Assembly (NCBI GenBank): GCA_035518875.1
Contig: DATIXD010000083.1
Coordinates: forward strand, 1 to 35,166
Source: DATIXD01 sp035518875
Lineage (GTDB): Bacteria > Pseudomonadota > Gammaproteobacteria > Methylococcales > Methylococcaceae
Direction of reading: 5' to 3'
DNA: 35,166 nucleotides
Numbering within the stretch: the stretch's first letter is position 1; every line of letters starts with the position of its first letter. Positions 25,320 to 31,913 of the stretch are shown here, one piece after another. The notes under the pieces were generated by a model. It saw only the letters and a program-made list of their open reading frames with translations. It ran no database searches and was not told the DNA's origin. The position numbers and the translations under genes are program-made.

Positions 25320-25333
25320 CCACGCGCGCGTGG
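25320..25333. promoter_or_regulatory. Perfect 14-bp palindrome upstream of the SmbP-like gene
   Basis: CCACGCGCGCGTGG is self-complementary and sits 32 bp before the ATG of the SmbP-like gene. An operator is possible. No regulator can be named. Confidence 0.4.
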
Positions 25334-25385
25334 CATTGCTCTTGAGTGTTGATACACCTCCGTCGAGCCCGTTCCCGCTGCGGCT

Positions 25386-25404
25386 AAAAACGCCCAGCGG
25401 CGTT
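25386..25404 (-). terminator. Intrinsic terminator on the minus strand
   Basis: Read on the minus strand, AACGCC-GCTG-GGCGTT is followed directly by TTTAG; together with the stem's last Ts this gives a five-T run. It lies 73 bp after the stop of the frameshifted reading frame at 25477, implying that a minus-strand transcript ends here. Confidence 0.5.
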
Positions 25405-25476
25405 CCTGTTCCCGACGTGGCCGATCCGGACGAGACACAAAATCCCACTCCGGCCGTCAAGATATGCGCATACTAA

Positions 25477-25838
25477 TCAAAAGTCCGGTCTTTTGTCATG
25501 TGTTCGCAATACATATTTTCTATCGACCATGCCATGCGGGTGCAAGACCTTGAACTTCAATGTATTTTTGTGACGTGTGCCTTGTTGGATGCGTCCCTTC
25601 AGGAAATAGACCAAATCACCCCCCTCGTTGATCTCAGCCAGGGCATGTTTTGAATCCGTCTTGCCCTTTGTTTTCTCCGGCGTATCGAGCCCTTTTTTAG
25701 GTTGGGAGACATCACCGGATCATTTAAAATACCGCAGGGTTGACCGGCGCCCTGTGCCACCTTGCTGACACGATTGATCTTAATCACGCAAAGATGAATG
25801 ATGTCTTTGTGAATTGAAATTGAAAACCCATTCTTCAA
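25477..25838 (-). CDS. Possible -1 frameshifted or decayed small gene, unknown product
   Basis: Two minus-strand frames overlap. The first is open from a TTG at 25838, contains starts such as the GTG-ATG pair near MSPNLKK, and ends at 25599. The second runs to a TGA at 25477, encodes about 71 coding-like residues (GLDTPEKTKGKTDSKH..., ...VLRTHDKRPDF), and has no start codon before its middle. They meet at the heptamer A-AAA-AAG (25692-25698), where a -1 slip would join MSPNLKK to GLDTPEK. This could be programmed frameshifting, an ordinary frameshift in a dying gene, or a sequencing error in the A6 run. I do not recognise the protein. A terminator follows at 25386-25404. Confidence 0.35.
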
Positions 25839-25853
25839 ATCTGGTGCTTTTGA

Positions 25854-26030
25854 ATGACCAAACCCCTATTAGACGACATTGGAAAGATGTCATTGAAAGA
25901 ATTGCATGAATTACAGGAAGCGATAAGCAAGGCAGCCAAAGAAAAAAGGGAAGCCGAAAGGAGCCAGGCTATCGAGCAAATAAAAGAGATAGCCAAACTT
26001 TACGATATAGAGGTCATCTTTAAACGATAA
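25854..26030 (+). CDS. 58-residue protein resembling the H-NS oligomerisation domain
   Basis: The product begins MTKPLLDDIGKMSLKELHEL and continues as one charged helix (QEAISKAAKEKREAERSQAI, then EQIKEIAKLYDIEVIFKR). The SLKELxxLQxxIxKAxxxKRE pattern resembles the N-terminal dimerisation region of H-NS/HvrA-type nucleoid proteins. The C-terminal DNA-binding domain, usually marked by an aromatic/GRGRxPxW loop, is absent, and I found no remnant of it after the stop. Truncated H-NS proteins such as H-NST poison full-length H-NS in enterobacteria, which would be one role. A chance coiled-coil peptide or a gene fragment is also possible. The Shine-Dalgarno is weak, and codon use is AT-rich compared with the backbone. 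Confidence 0.5.
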   Translation: MTKPLLDDIGKMSLKELHELQEAISKAAKEKREAERSQAIEQIKEIAKLYDIEVIFKR

Positions 26031-26107
26031 ACAATCGTTGACGCTGGAACACTGAAGATTAAGGCGACGTGTCGCAGCCTTAAGAGGCTGTGAAAAGACC
26101 AGCGTAG

Positions 26108-26170
26108 GGTGCGCTGTGCGCACCAAGCGTCTGGTGTAGTCATTACCCAACTCAGGCGCGCGCAGCGCGC
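26108..26170. repeat. Two GC-rich inverted repeats in the gap before the antiporter
   Basis: GGTGCGC-TGT-GCGCACC at 26108-26124 and GCGCGC-GCA-GCGCGC at 26156-26170 lie 31 bp apart. The first is the core of a dispersed intergenic motif seen in many proteobacteria. They occupy the 293-bp gap between the H-NS-like gene and the antiporter stop and contain no reading frame I can support. Confidence 0.45.
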
Positions 26171-26323
26171 TTCACGAGAATTTAAAAGTGCTAAGCCTCG
26201 GTCACGTGGCAGGCCCTCGAGTTGCCCCCGTTTTGAAATTCGGAATCGATCACCACCGCATTCGGGTAGGCTCGGGGCTTGAGCTTCAGTGAAAGCCGAG
26301 TTCGTCATCGACCTGGTTAACGA

Positions 26324-28045
26324 TCACTCTGACAGTTTGCGCGTATGAACATGGGCCTTCCGTTCGGATTCAATCTGCTCGTCGACCATCGCCTTGGGAA
26401 AACCCAGACGAGTCAGCGTATCGGCCACCATGATCAGACTCGACTCGAATATCTCCGGAACCACGTGGTCGGCTCCGGCCTTGATCAGGTCGGCATAATC
26501 GCCGTCGTGCTGGGTACGAACGATAATCGGCACGGAGTAGCCCAGCTCTCGGATTTGCGATATCACCCGTTGGGCTTCTCGCAGCGACTTGAAGGTGAGG
26601 ATGGCCAGACGCGCCCGTTCGATGTGACAGCGTTTAAGCAGTTCGACCCGCTCGCAGCTTCCGTATATTACGGGATGACCTGCAGCTCGGCCACGCTTCA
26701 CCAATTGACTGTCGGTATCCAATGCGATGAAGGGAATCCCGTTGGTGAGCAGAAATTTGGCTATCATTTGCCCGACCCGACCGTAGCCGGCGAGGATCAC
26801 GTGATCGGCCAAATGCGGCGGGATACGGCTCAGTTCCCGCTCGCGCGGCGTAACGTGCCGACGCGACAATTTCGCCAATAGTTGGGTGATCTCGAAGCTA
26901 TAGCGGATCAGCCAGGGGGTAACTGCGATACTGCCGAGCGCGATGAGCAACGTCACGGTGCCAATTTCCGCCGGCACGACCTGGAGACTCAGACCCATGG
27001 TCATCAATGCCAAGCCGAACTCGCCGGCCTGGGCGAGCATGACGCCGGTCTTGGTTGCGGTGGTGAAGTTTTCACCGATGAGCATCGCTGCCGCAACGAC
27101 GATGGCGCACTTGAGAGCGATGAGAAACAATGTGCCTGCCAGCACCGTCCCCCCATGGGTGGCTAGAAGGCCCACGTCGATCCGCATGCCGACGGTTGCG
27201 AAAAACAGGCCCATCAGGATGTCCCTGAAGGGACGGATGTCCACTTCTACTCGATGGCGAAACTCGCTTTCTCCCAGCATCACTCCCGTCAGGAATGCTC
27301 CCAAGGCCATGGAAAGGCCGAACACACTGGTGATCCAGGCCGACACCAGGGTGATCACCAAGACGGTCAAGACGAATATTTCGTCCGACCGCGCCCTGGC
27401 AATCTCGTGGAAGACATGAGGCAAAACCCATTTGCCGATGCTCACCAACAGTGCAATCAGCAAAATGCCTTTGCCTGCGATCCAAGCGATTTGTTCATAA
27501 AGGGAAAGCTCATTCTGACCGGCGAAAGCCTGAACCAGGATCAATCCGATCACCGCAGCCAGATCCTGGAATATGAGCACGCCCACCGTCAGTTGGGCGT
27601 GGTGGCGGTTAATCAGTTTTAAGGCCCGCAATTCCCGCACCACGATCGCCGTCGATGACAAGGCCAACGCCCCGGCAATCAATAGCGACGATGTCAGCGA
27701 CTGTCCCACCCAGAAAAACAATACGGCGCCGATCAGACCGATCGTTAGCGCCACCTGCAAAGAGCCGAGCCCGAATACCGCCCGGCTGAGACTCAGGAGG
27801 TGGGGAAGGGAGAATTCGAGTCCCAGTTCGAATAACAGGAAGACCAAACCGAACCCAGAAAGAAACCGAATATTTTCGCTATCCAGCACCCAACCCAATC
27901 CGTACGGGCCGATCAATGCGCCCGCGAGGAGATAGGCCAGGATATCGGGCAGACGGAGCCGCTGGAACAACACCACACAGGCCAGTGAGCCAGCGAAGAC
28001 CATCAATAGCTCGCCGAACAGAGCCGGTTGCTCTCCTTCCATCAT
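26324..28045 (-). CDS. CPA2 cation:proton antiporter with RCK domain (KefB/YbaL-like)
   Basis: The 573-residue protein has about twelve membrane segments (residues 10-385) and a cytosolic TrkA-N/RCK domain with GYGRVG at 420-425 that should bind a nucleotide. The segment FQDLAAV (159-165) is the transport motif of the CPA2 family, and ALALSSTAIVVREL (126-139) is also typical. It probably exchanges K+ or Na+ for protons in the inner membrane and is gated by the RCK domain. YbaL, KefB and KefC relatives cannot be separated by eye; there is no KefF/KefG-like partner gene beside it. The ATG at 28045 is followed by a second ATG. A palindrome lies 54 bp upstream. Confidence 0.9.
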   Translation of the reverse strand: MMEGEQPALFGELLMVFAGSLACVVLFQRLRLPDILAYLLAGALIGPYGLGWVLDSENIRFLSGFGLVFLLFELGLEFSLPHLLSLSRAVFGLGSLQVALTIGLIGAVLFFWVGQSLTSSLLIAGALALSSTAIVVRELRALKLINRHHAQLTVGVLIFQDLAAVIGLILVQAFAGQNELSLYEQIAWIAGKGILLIALLVSIGKWVLPHVFHEIARARSDEIFVLTVLVITLVSAWITSVFGLSMALGAFLTGVMLGESEFRHRVEVDIRPFRDILMGLFFATVGMRIDVGLLATHGGTVLAGTLFLIALKCAIVVAAAMLIGENFTTATKTGVMLAQAGEFGLALMTMGLSLQVVPAEIGTVTLLIALGSIAVTPWLIRYSFEITQLLAKLSRRHVTPRERELSRIPPHLADHVILAGYGRVGQMIAKFLLTNGIPFIALDTDSQLVKRGRAAGHPVIYGSCERVELLKRCHIERARLAILTFKSLREAQRVISQIRELGYSVPIIVRTQHDGDYADLIKAGADHVVPEIFESSLIMVADTLTRLGFPKAMVDEQIESERKAHVHTRKLSE

Positions 28046-28351
28046 GACGGCAACGCCTGGAGTTGGACAGGTTGATGATTGCTAAAGCGATTCACGGCAT
28101 CCCGCGATCTCGCGGGATTGCAGAATGCGCTATGCCGGGTATGCTGGAGGCACGATGTGATTTTCGTACGAGCAATATGTTCGACCTACGCACTCTACAA
28201 AGCAAGACAAAGCTGCGCGCAAGTGGTTTAGGCTTAGCGTCCGTCGATAAGGGTTAAACTTCCGTAGCTGAACCGGATTCGCGGGGAGGGGGCGATTGCT
28301 CGTCTCCGCCTCCAACACGATCCTTACTGCCCATTGGACAACACGACCGAC
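28046..28351. other. Divergent gap between the antiporter and the haemoglobin gene
   Basis: About 306 bp without a supported gene. Besides the inverted repeat at 28099 I see only GC-rich sequence near 28290 that could be leader. Promoters of both genes must lie here, but none matches consensus well. Confidence 0.5.
28099..28118. promoter_or_regulatory. Inverted repeat upstream of the antiporter gene
   Basis: ATCCCGCGA and TCGCGGGAT form 9-bp arms around a 2-bp centre, 54 bp upstream of the antiporter start and 233 bp before the haemoglobin start. This spacing suits an operator, but it could also be a dispersed hairpin. Confidence 0.4.
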
Positions 28352-28741
28352 ATGACCCAATCGGAAAATCTCACGCCTTACGAACGTCTGGGCGGCGAAG
28401 CCGCCTTGCGCGAACTGGTCACGCGCTTTTACGGCTACATGAACGACTTGCCGGAAGCACGTGGTATCCGCAAGATGCACGCGGCGGACCTGAGCGGCGC
28501 ACAAGACAAGCTCTTCAAATTCCTTTCCGGCTGGCTCGGCGGCCCCAATCTGTACTGGCAGGAGCATGGCCATCCACGCCTGCGCATGCGGCATTTTCCG
28601 TTCGCCATCGGCGCCAGTGAGCGTAATCAGTGGGTCGCATGCATGCGCAGGGCGCTGGACGACATGCCTATAGACCCCGAACTGCGCGAAGTCCTGTTCG
28701 AGGCCCTGGCCCAGACCGCCACTCACATGATCAACCGGTAA
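28352..28741 (+). CDS. Group II truncated haemoglobin
   Basis: From the ATG at 28352 this cytosolic 2-on-2 globin has 129 residues. Signature text includes YERLGGEAALRELVTRFY (10-27), FLSGWLGGPNLYWQEHGHPRLRMRHFPFAI with the proximal histidine at 81, and Trp94, the group II WG8 residue. Such proteins bind O2 or NO and may detoxify NO or peroxide. An in-frame TTG at 28334 would add six residues with no conservation. No Shine-Dalgarno is apparent. The P-loop ATPase gene follows 70 bp later and may or may not be cotranscribed. Confidence 0.93.
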   Translation: MTQSENLTPYERLGGEAALRELVTRFYGYMNDLPEARGIRKMHAADLSGAQDKLFKFLSGWLGGPNLYWQEHGHPRLRMRHFPFAIGASERNQWVACMRRALDDMPIDPELREVLFEALAQTATHMINR

Positions 28742-28811
28742 GATTGACAGAGCCGCGCCGGGAATCGGTTAAAATCCTCCGCATAGTCTCAGCACGAGGA
28801 AACAGCAACCC

Positions 28812-29654
28812 ATGAAGATGAGTTCCCAGGCGTTTCTGGAATGGGAATCCAAGCGGATCACGCTGCTCGGCATGTCGGGCGCGGGCAAGACCACTCTGGC
28901 CAACAAGCTGCCCAAACAGAAATGGTTCCATTATTCGGGCGATTACCGTATCGGCACGAAATATCTGGAAGAGCCGATCCTAGACAACATCAAGCGCCAA
29001 GCCATGGAGGTGCCTTTCCTTCGCGATCTGCTGCGCTCAGACTCCATCTACATCCGCAGCAATATCACCGTAGAAAACCTGGCGCCGGTCTCCACCTTTC
29101 TCGGCAAGCTTGGCGATCCCAGGCGGGGCGGCCTGAGCCTTCGTGAGTTCAAACGCCGTCAGGCCTTGCATCGCCAGGCCGAAATCGCCGCCATGCGGGA
29201 TGTGCCCGGCTTCATAGAAAAAGCGCGGGAGATTTACGGTTACCAACATTTTCTGAATGACGCCGGGGGCAGCGTGTGCGAGTTGGATGATCCTGAAACC
29301 CTCGCGATCCTGGCGGAACACACCCTCATCCTCTACATCAAGACCACGCCGGAACTGGAACAAACATTGATCGAGCGGGCCGCCAGCGATCCGAAACCGC
29401 TCTATTACCGCGAGGCTTTCCTGGATGAGCAACTGGCCGCATTCATGAGGGAGAAAGCCTATGCCAACGTCGATGATATCCCGCCCGATGAATTCGTCAC
29501 CTGGGTGTTTCCGAAGCTGTTCCGCTCCAGGCTGCCGCGCTATCAGGCTATCGCCGATGAGTACGGCTACACGGTGGACGCGCGGGACATCGCGGGAGTC
29601 GAAGGCGAGGACGATTTCATCCAGCTGATGGCTCGCGCCCTGAGCGCCGCCTGA
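28812..29654 (+). CDS. P-loop ATPase of unknown role, next to metA
   Basis: The 280-residue cytosolic protein has a Walker A motif GMSGAGKT at 20-27, immediately after a beta strand (RITLLG), in a kinase-like P-loop domain. Further on are FHYSGDYRIGTKYLEEP (39-55) and HTLILYIKTTPELEQTLIERA, where a Walker B strand (TLILYI) lacks the usual acidic residue. The fold resembles small nucleotide or shikimate-type kinases with a helical insert, but the substrate is unknown. A GAGGAAACAG stretch precedes the ATG. It lies 24 bp upstream of metA, so it may be cotranscribed with methionine synthesis. Confidence 0.75.
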   Translation: MKMSSQAFLEWESKRITLLGMSGAGKTTLANKLPKQKWFHYSGDYRIGTKYLEEPILDNIKRQAMEVPFLRDLLRSDSIYIRSNITVENLAPVSTFLGKLGDPRRGGLSLREFKRRQALHRQAEIAAMRDVPGFIEKAREIYGYQHFLNDAGGSVCELDDPETLAILAEHTLILYIKTTPELEQTLIERAASDPKPLYYREAFLDEQLAAFMREKAYANVDDIPPDEFVTWVFPKLFRSRLPRYQAIADEYGYTVDARDIAGVEGEDDFIQLMARALSAA

Positions 29655-29678
29655 ACACGACCTAAGAGAGACTGAAGC

Positions 29679-30749
29679 ATGCCCCTTGTCGCCCACACCG
29701 CATTACCCACGTTCCAGCGTTTGCGCGAGGAAGGACAGGAAGTCCTGTCCGTCGAGCGCGCCGCGCACCAGGACATCCGCGAGATGCACATCGGCCTGTT
29801 GAACATGATGCCGGACGCTGCGTTGGCCGCCACGGAAAGGCAATTTTTTCGACTGGTGGGCGCGGCCAACCCCATCGTGCAGTTTCACATGCACCCGTTC
29901 ACCATCGAGGGTCTTCCGCGCAGTGCCGAGGCCGGGGAATATATCGCCGCCTATTACGAAAGGTTTGAGCAGATCAAACACGACGGCCTAGACGGTCTGA
30001 TCGTCAGCGGTGCGAATGTCACCCATCCGAAGCTGCCGCAAGAGTCCTTCTGGCAACCGCTGACCGAAGTCTTCGATTGGGCCAAACAGAACGTCACTTC
30101 GATCCTTTGCTCCTGCCTGGCTACCCATGCCTTGGTCCAGTACTGTCACGGTATCGAGCGTACCCACTTGGGCTCCAAGCGCTGGGGCGTCTATTCGCAC
30201 CGCGTGGTCGAACGCCACCATCCGCTGGTCGCCGACATTAATACCCGCTTCGACGTGCCCCACTCGCGCTACAACGAAATCTTCCACGAAGACATGGAAG
30301 CCGCCGGCCTGAAGGTGCTGGTGGAAAGCGAAGAGGCCGGCGTACACCTGGCCGTAAGCCGGGATCTGTTTCGCGTCGTATTCTTCCAAGGGCACCAGGA
30401 ATACGACACTATCAGCCTGCTGAAGGAATATAAGCGGGAGATATCGCGTTACTTCCGTGGCGAACGCGAAGACTACCCACCCTTCCCCGAGCATTATTTC
30501 AGTCTGGACGTCAGCGGCATCCTCAACGAATACGGCCAGCACCTCAGAAGCGCCAAGCGCGCCGGCCGGACGCCGCCCGAGTTTCCCGAGGAGGCGGTGG
30601 TCCAGCATCTGGACAACACCTGGCGCGATACCGCCAAGGCGGTGTTCAATAACTGGTTGGGTAAGATTTACCAGATCACCGACGCCGACCGGCGCAAACC
30701 GTTCATGGACCACATCGACCCGTCCAATCCATTGAATCTGACATTATGA
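29679..30749 (+). CDS. metA: Homoserine O-succinyltransferase (MetA/HTS family)
   Basis: The enzyme acylates homoserine, the first committed step of methionine synthesis. The 356-residue protein has MHIGLLNMMPDAALAATERQ (36-55), the nucleophile cysteine at 146 (LCSCLATHALVQY), and the His-Glu pair in GHQEYD (His239, Glu241), which match Cys142, His235 and Glu237 of E. coli MetA. The longer N- and C-terminal parts differ from E. coli MetA (309 residues) and resemble the MetAS type. Succinyl- versus acetyl-CoA use cannot be settled by eye. Its stop overlaps a 38-codon reading frame by ATGA. Confidence 0.92.
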   Translation: MPLVAHTALPTFQRLREEGQEVLSVERAAHQDIREMHIGLLNMMPDAALAATERQFFRLVGAANPIVQFHMHPFTIEGLPRSAEAGEYIAAYYERFEQIKHDGLDGLIVSGANVTHPKLPQESFWQPLTEVFDWAKQNVTSILCSCLATHALVQYCHGIERTHLGSKRWGVYSHRVVERHHPLVADINTRFDVPHSRYNEIFHEDMEAAGLKVLVESEEAGVHLAVSRDLFRVVFFQGHQEYDTISLLKEYKREISRYFRGEREDYPPFPEHYFSLDVSGILNEYGQHLRSAKRAGRTPPEFPEEAVVQHLDNTWRDTAKAVFNNWLGKIYQITDADRRKPFMDHIDPSNPLNLTL

Positions 30750-30862
30750 GCGAGCAATCGGGGCTGTCGTCAGCAACTTCCGAATCACTCAAGCGGCCGC
30801 CGTTCACGAATCCAGCTAAACAAGAAGCTACGCGCCGCCTCATTCCAGGTGTTGCAAATTGA
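30746..30862 (+). CDS. 38-residue reading frame overlapping the metA stop
   Basis: An ATGA overlap with the metA stop starts a frame of 38 residues: MSEQSGLSSATSESLKRPPF and then TNPAKQEATRRLIPGVAN. It has no membrane segment or motif that I recognise. It may be a truncated remnant of a once longer downstream gene or a translationally coupled small protein. The composition is ordinary for this genome, so chance cannot be excluded. Confidence 0.25.
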   Translation: MSEQSGLSSATSESLKRPPFTNPAKQEATRRLIPGVAN

Positions 30863-30959
30863 CTGAGTTCATTCAAAACTTTCTGATGCTGCGGTCCAGG
30901 GCTGCACAAATAACCGAACGACCTATATTCCCACGTCCCCACCCTGATTCGTGGGGTAG

Positions 30960-31232
30960 ATGAACGGCAGCGGTTACTGCAATTGCAGCCGCCATGGGCC
31001 ATACGGTGACCGAGGGGGCGATTATGCTCCGTCAGACGGACAGGGGATGTGGTGTCAAAGTGGTAACCAATGCTACGGCCTGGCGTTGATGGGGCGCCTC
31101 AAGGCGGCTACGGGCGAAAGGATTAGCAAAAGCCGTGTCATTGAATTTAACGACAGCCTGACAGATCCGAAAGGCTCGGTGAGTCAGTGCGTGACATGTT
31201 GTGCGCCTGACACGTGTGGTGAATTTCTCTAA
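30960..31232 (+). CDS. Doubtful cysteine-rich 90-residue ORF
   Basis: The frame begins MNGSGYCNCSRHGPYGDRGG and ends in CVTCCAPDTCGEFL, with eight cysteines in about 90 residues, clustered as CNC, WCQSGNQC and CVTCCAPDTC. No signal peptide or known motif is visible, but the codon pattern is fairly gene-like. GGGG lies 4-7 nt before the ATG. It might be a small metal-binding or secreted peptide, or a remnant. It is listed mainly because nothing else explains this stretch. Confidence 0.25.
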   Translation: MNGSGYCNCSRHGPYGDRGGDYAPSDGQGMWCQSGNQCYGLALMGRLKAATGERISKSRVIEFNDSLTDPKGSVSQCVTCCAPDTCGEFL

Positions 31233-31682
31233 ACACTAAGGTCTGAGTCCCGTCCTAGGGCTGTGACCGCGCCGGTTCGGAACAGCTACTACGCTGTTGT
31301 GACGACCTGATCTTTGTCAGCCAATGGCGGCCTTGGCTCTAGCCGGACCAATGACCGATAGATGATCTCCCCGAACCCCGCCCCGATGGACAAATCGTCT
31401 TGCACATGACGCTGTTAGAACTGCTGGGCCATGCGCCCCCCTGCCCCCTTAGCGACCTCCAAGGGCCGCTGTTTCTCTTTCGCGCGTCATTCCGCAGGAT
31501 TTCTACGGATTTGGACAGCCATCTACAATGCTCGGTGATGACCGAGCAAAGTCCCTCCCGATTATGTGTTTTCTTGATCAGGGAATCGCGTAATAACCGA
31601 ATTTGTCAGGATTTTTTACGCTGATAATTCGAATTGAATTCGCAGGTTATTTAACCTTTTGTTTAGCCCAGTCAATTTCGAT

Positions 31683-31700
31683 TTGGCATCCATGATGCTA
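31683..31700 (+). promoter_or_regulatory. Candidate sigma-54 promoter
   Basis: TTGGCATCCATGATGCTA has GG and GC dinucleotides in the -24/-12 spacing (GG at 31685-31686, GC at 31697-31698). Three positions differ from TGGCACG-N4-TTGC. A start near 31710 would put the riboswitch in the leader. Confidence 0.35.
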
Positions 31701-31765
31701 TTCCATTCCTGATAGAAATACTTCATTGAAATAATCTTGTTGGTGTGATTCTTTTAATCCTTAAA

Positions 31766-31843
31766 GAATAGGAAAGCCAAACCTATCGGAAGGTAGGGAC
31801 AGAAAGTCGCGGATCCAAAACAACGGAAAGCCGGACTGCCGAG
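31766..31843 (+). ncRNA. GEMM-like cyclic dinucleotide riboswitch
   Basis: The order of elements matches the GEMM-I (c-di-GMP/cGAMP) aptamer. CCAAACC leads to a stem CCTATC-GGAA-GGTAGG with a GNRA-type loop (31782-31797), then GGGACAGAAAGTC, then a second arm GTC-GG-TCC closing on GGA-CC-GAC, and CCGGACTGCCGA at the end. The usual GGGCAAACC at the 5' side is GCCAAACC here, so the closing helix is weak and the ligand-discriminating base cannot be read with confidence. The 3' strand is shared with the terminator described next, so the two folds exclude each other. This would regulate the secreted CehA-like protein downstream. Confidence 0.62.
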
Positions 31844-31884
31844 TGTGACGCCGTCAAAGTCGCGCAAGGTGGTTCGGCTTTTTT
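31827..31884 (+). terminator. Rho-independent terminator of the riboswitch
   Basis: AAAGCCGGACTGCC at 31827-31840 pairs along 14 positions (a few G-T) with GGTGGTTCGGCTTT at 31868-31881, followed by further Ts to 31884. The 5' arm is also the 3' strand of the aptamer, so ligand binding should prevent the hairpin and allow read-through (an ON switch). It lies 29 bp before the ATG at 31914. Confidence 0.7.
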
Positions 31885-31913
31885 ATTATCAAATCGGACA
31901 GGAGACCTGTGCC

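Larger units (their letters stand above)
25289..25853. other. Gap with palindrome, terminator and a doubtful frameshifted ORF
   Basis: This stretch between the SmbP-like and H-NS-like genes holds a palindrome (25320-25333), a minus-strand terminator (25386-25404) and the unusual minus-strand reading frames at 25477-25838. No other feature is supported. Confidence 0.5.
30863..31767. other. Gene-poor stretch between metA and the riboswitch
   Basis: About 900 bp with no recognised gene. It includes a 6-bp hairpin near 30935-30955 (CCCCAC and GTGGGG), a cysteine-rich 90-codon frame at 30960, a run of short frames with no match, and a sigma-54-like site at 31683. The texture suggests remnants of decayed genes or insertions. 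Confidence 0.5.

Noticed and set aside
26000..26308. 102-codon minus-strand frame near the GC-rich repeats
   Set aside because: It crosses repeat-like sequence and opposes the H-NS-like gene; no motif or plausible start context.
30703..31002. Minus-strand frame antisense to the metA end
   Set aside because: It overlaps the end of metA and contains no recognisable family text.
31845..31913. Upstream GTG start for the CehA-like gene
   Set aside because: The added codons lie inside the riboswitch terminator and would precede the signal peptide with unrelated residues.
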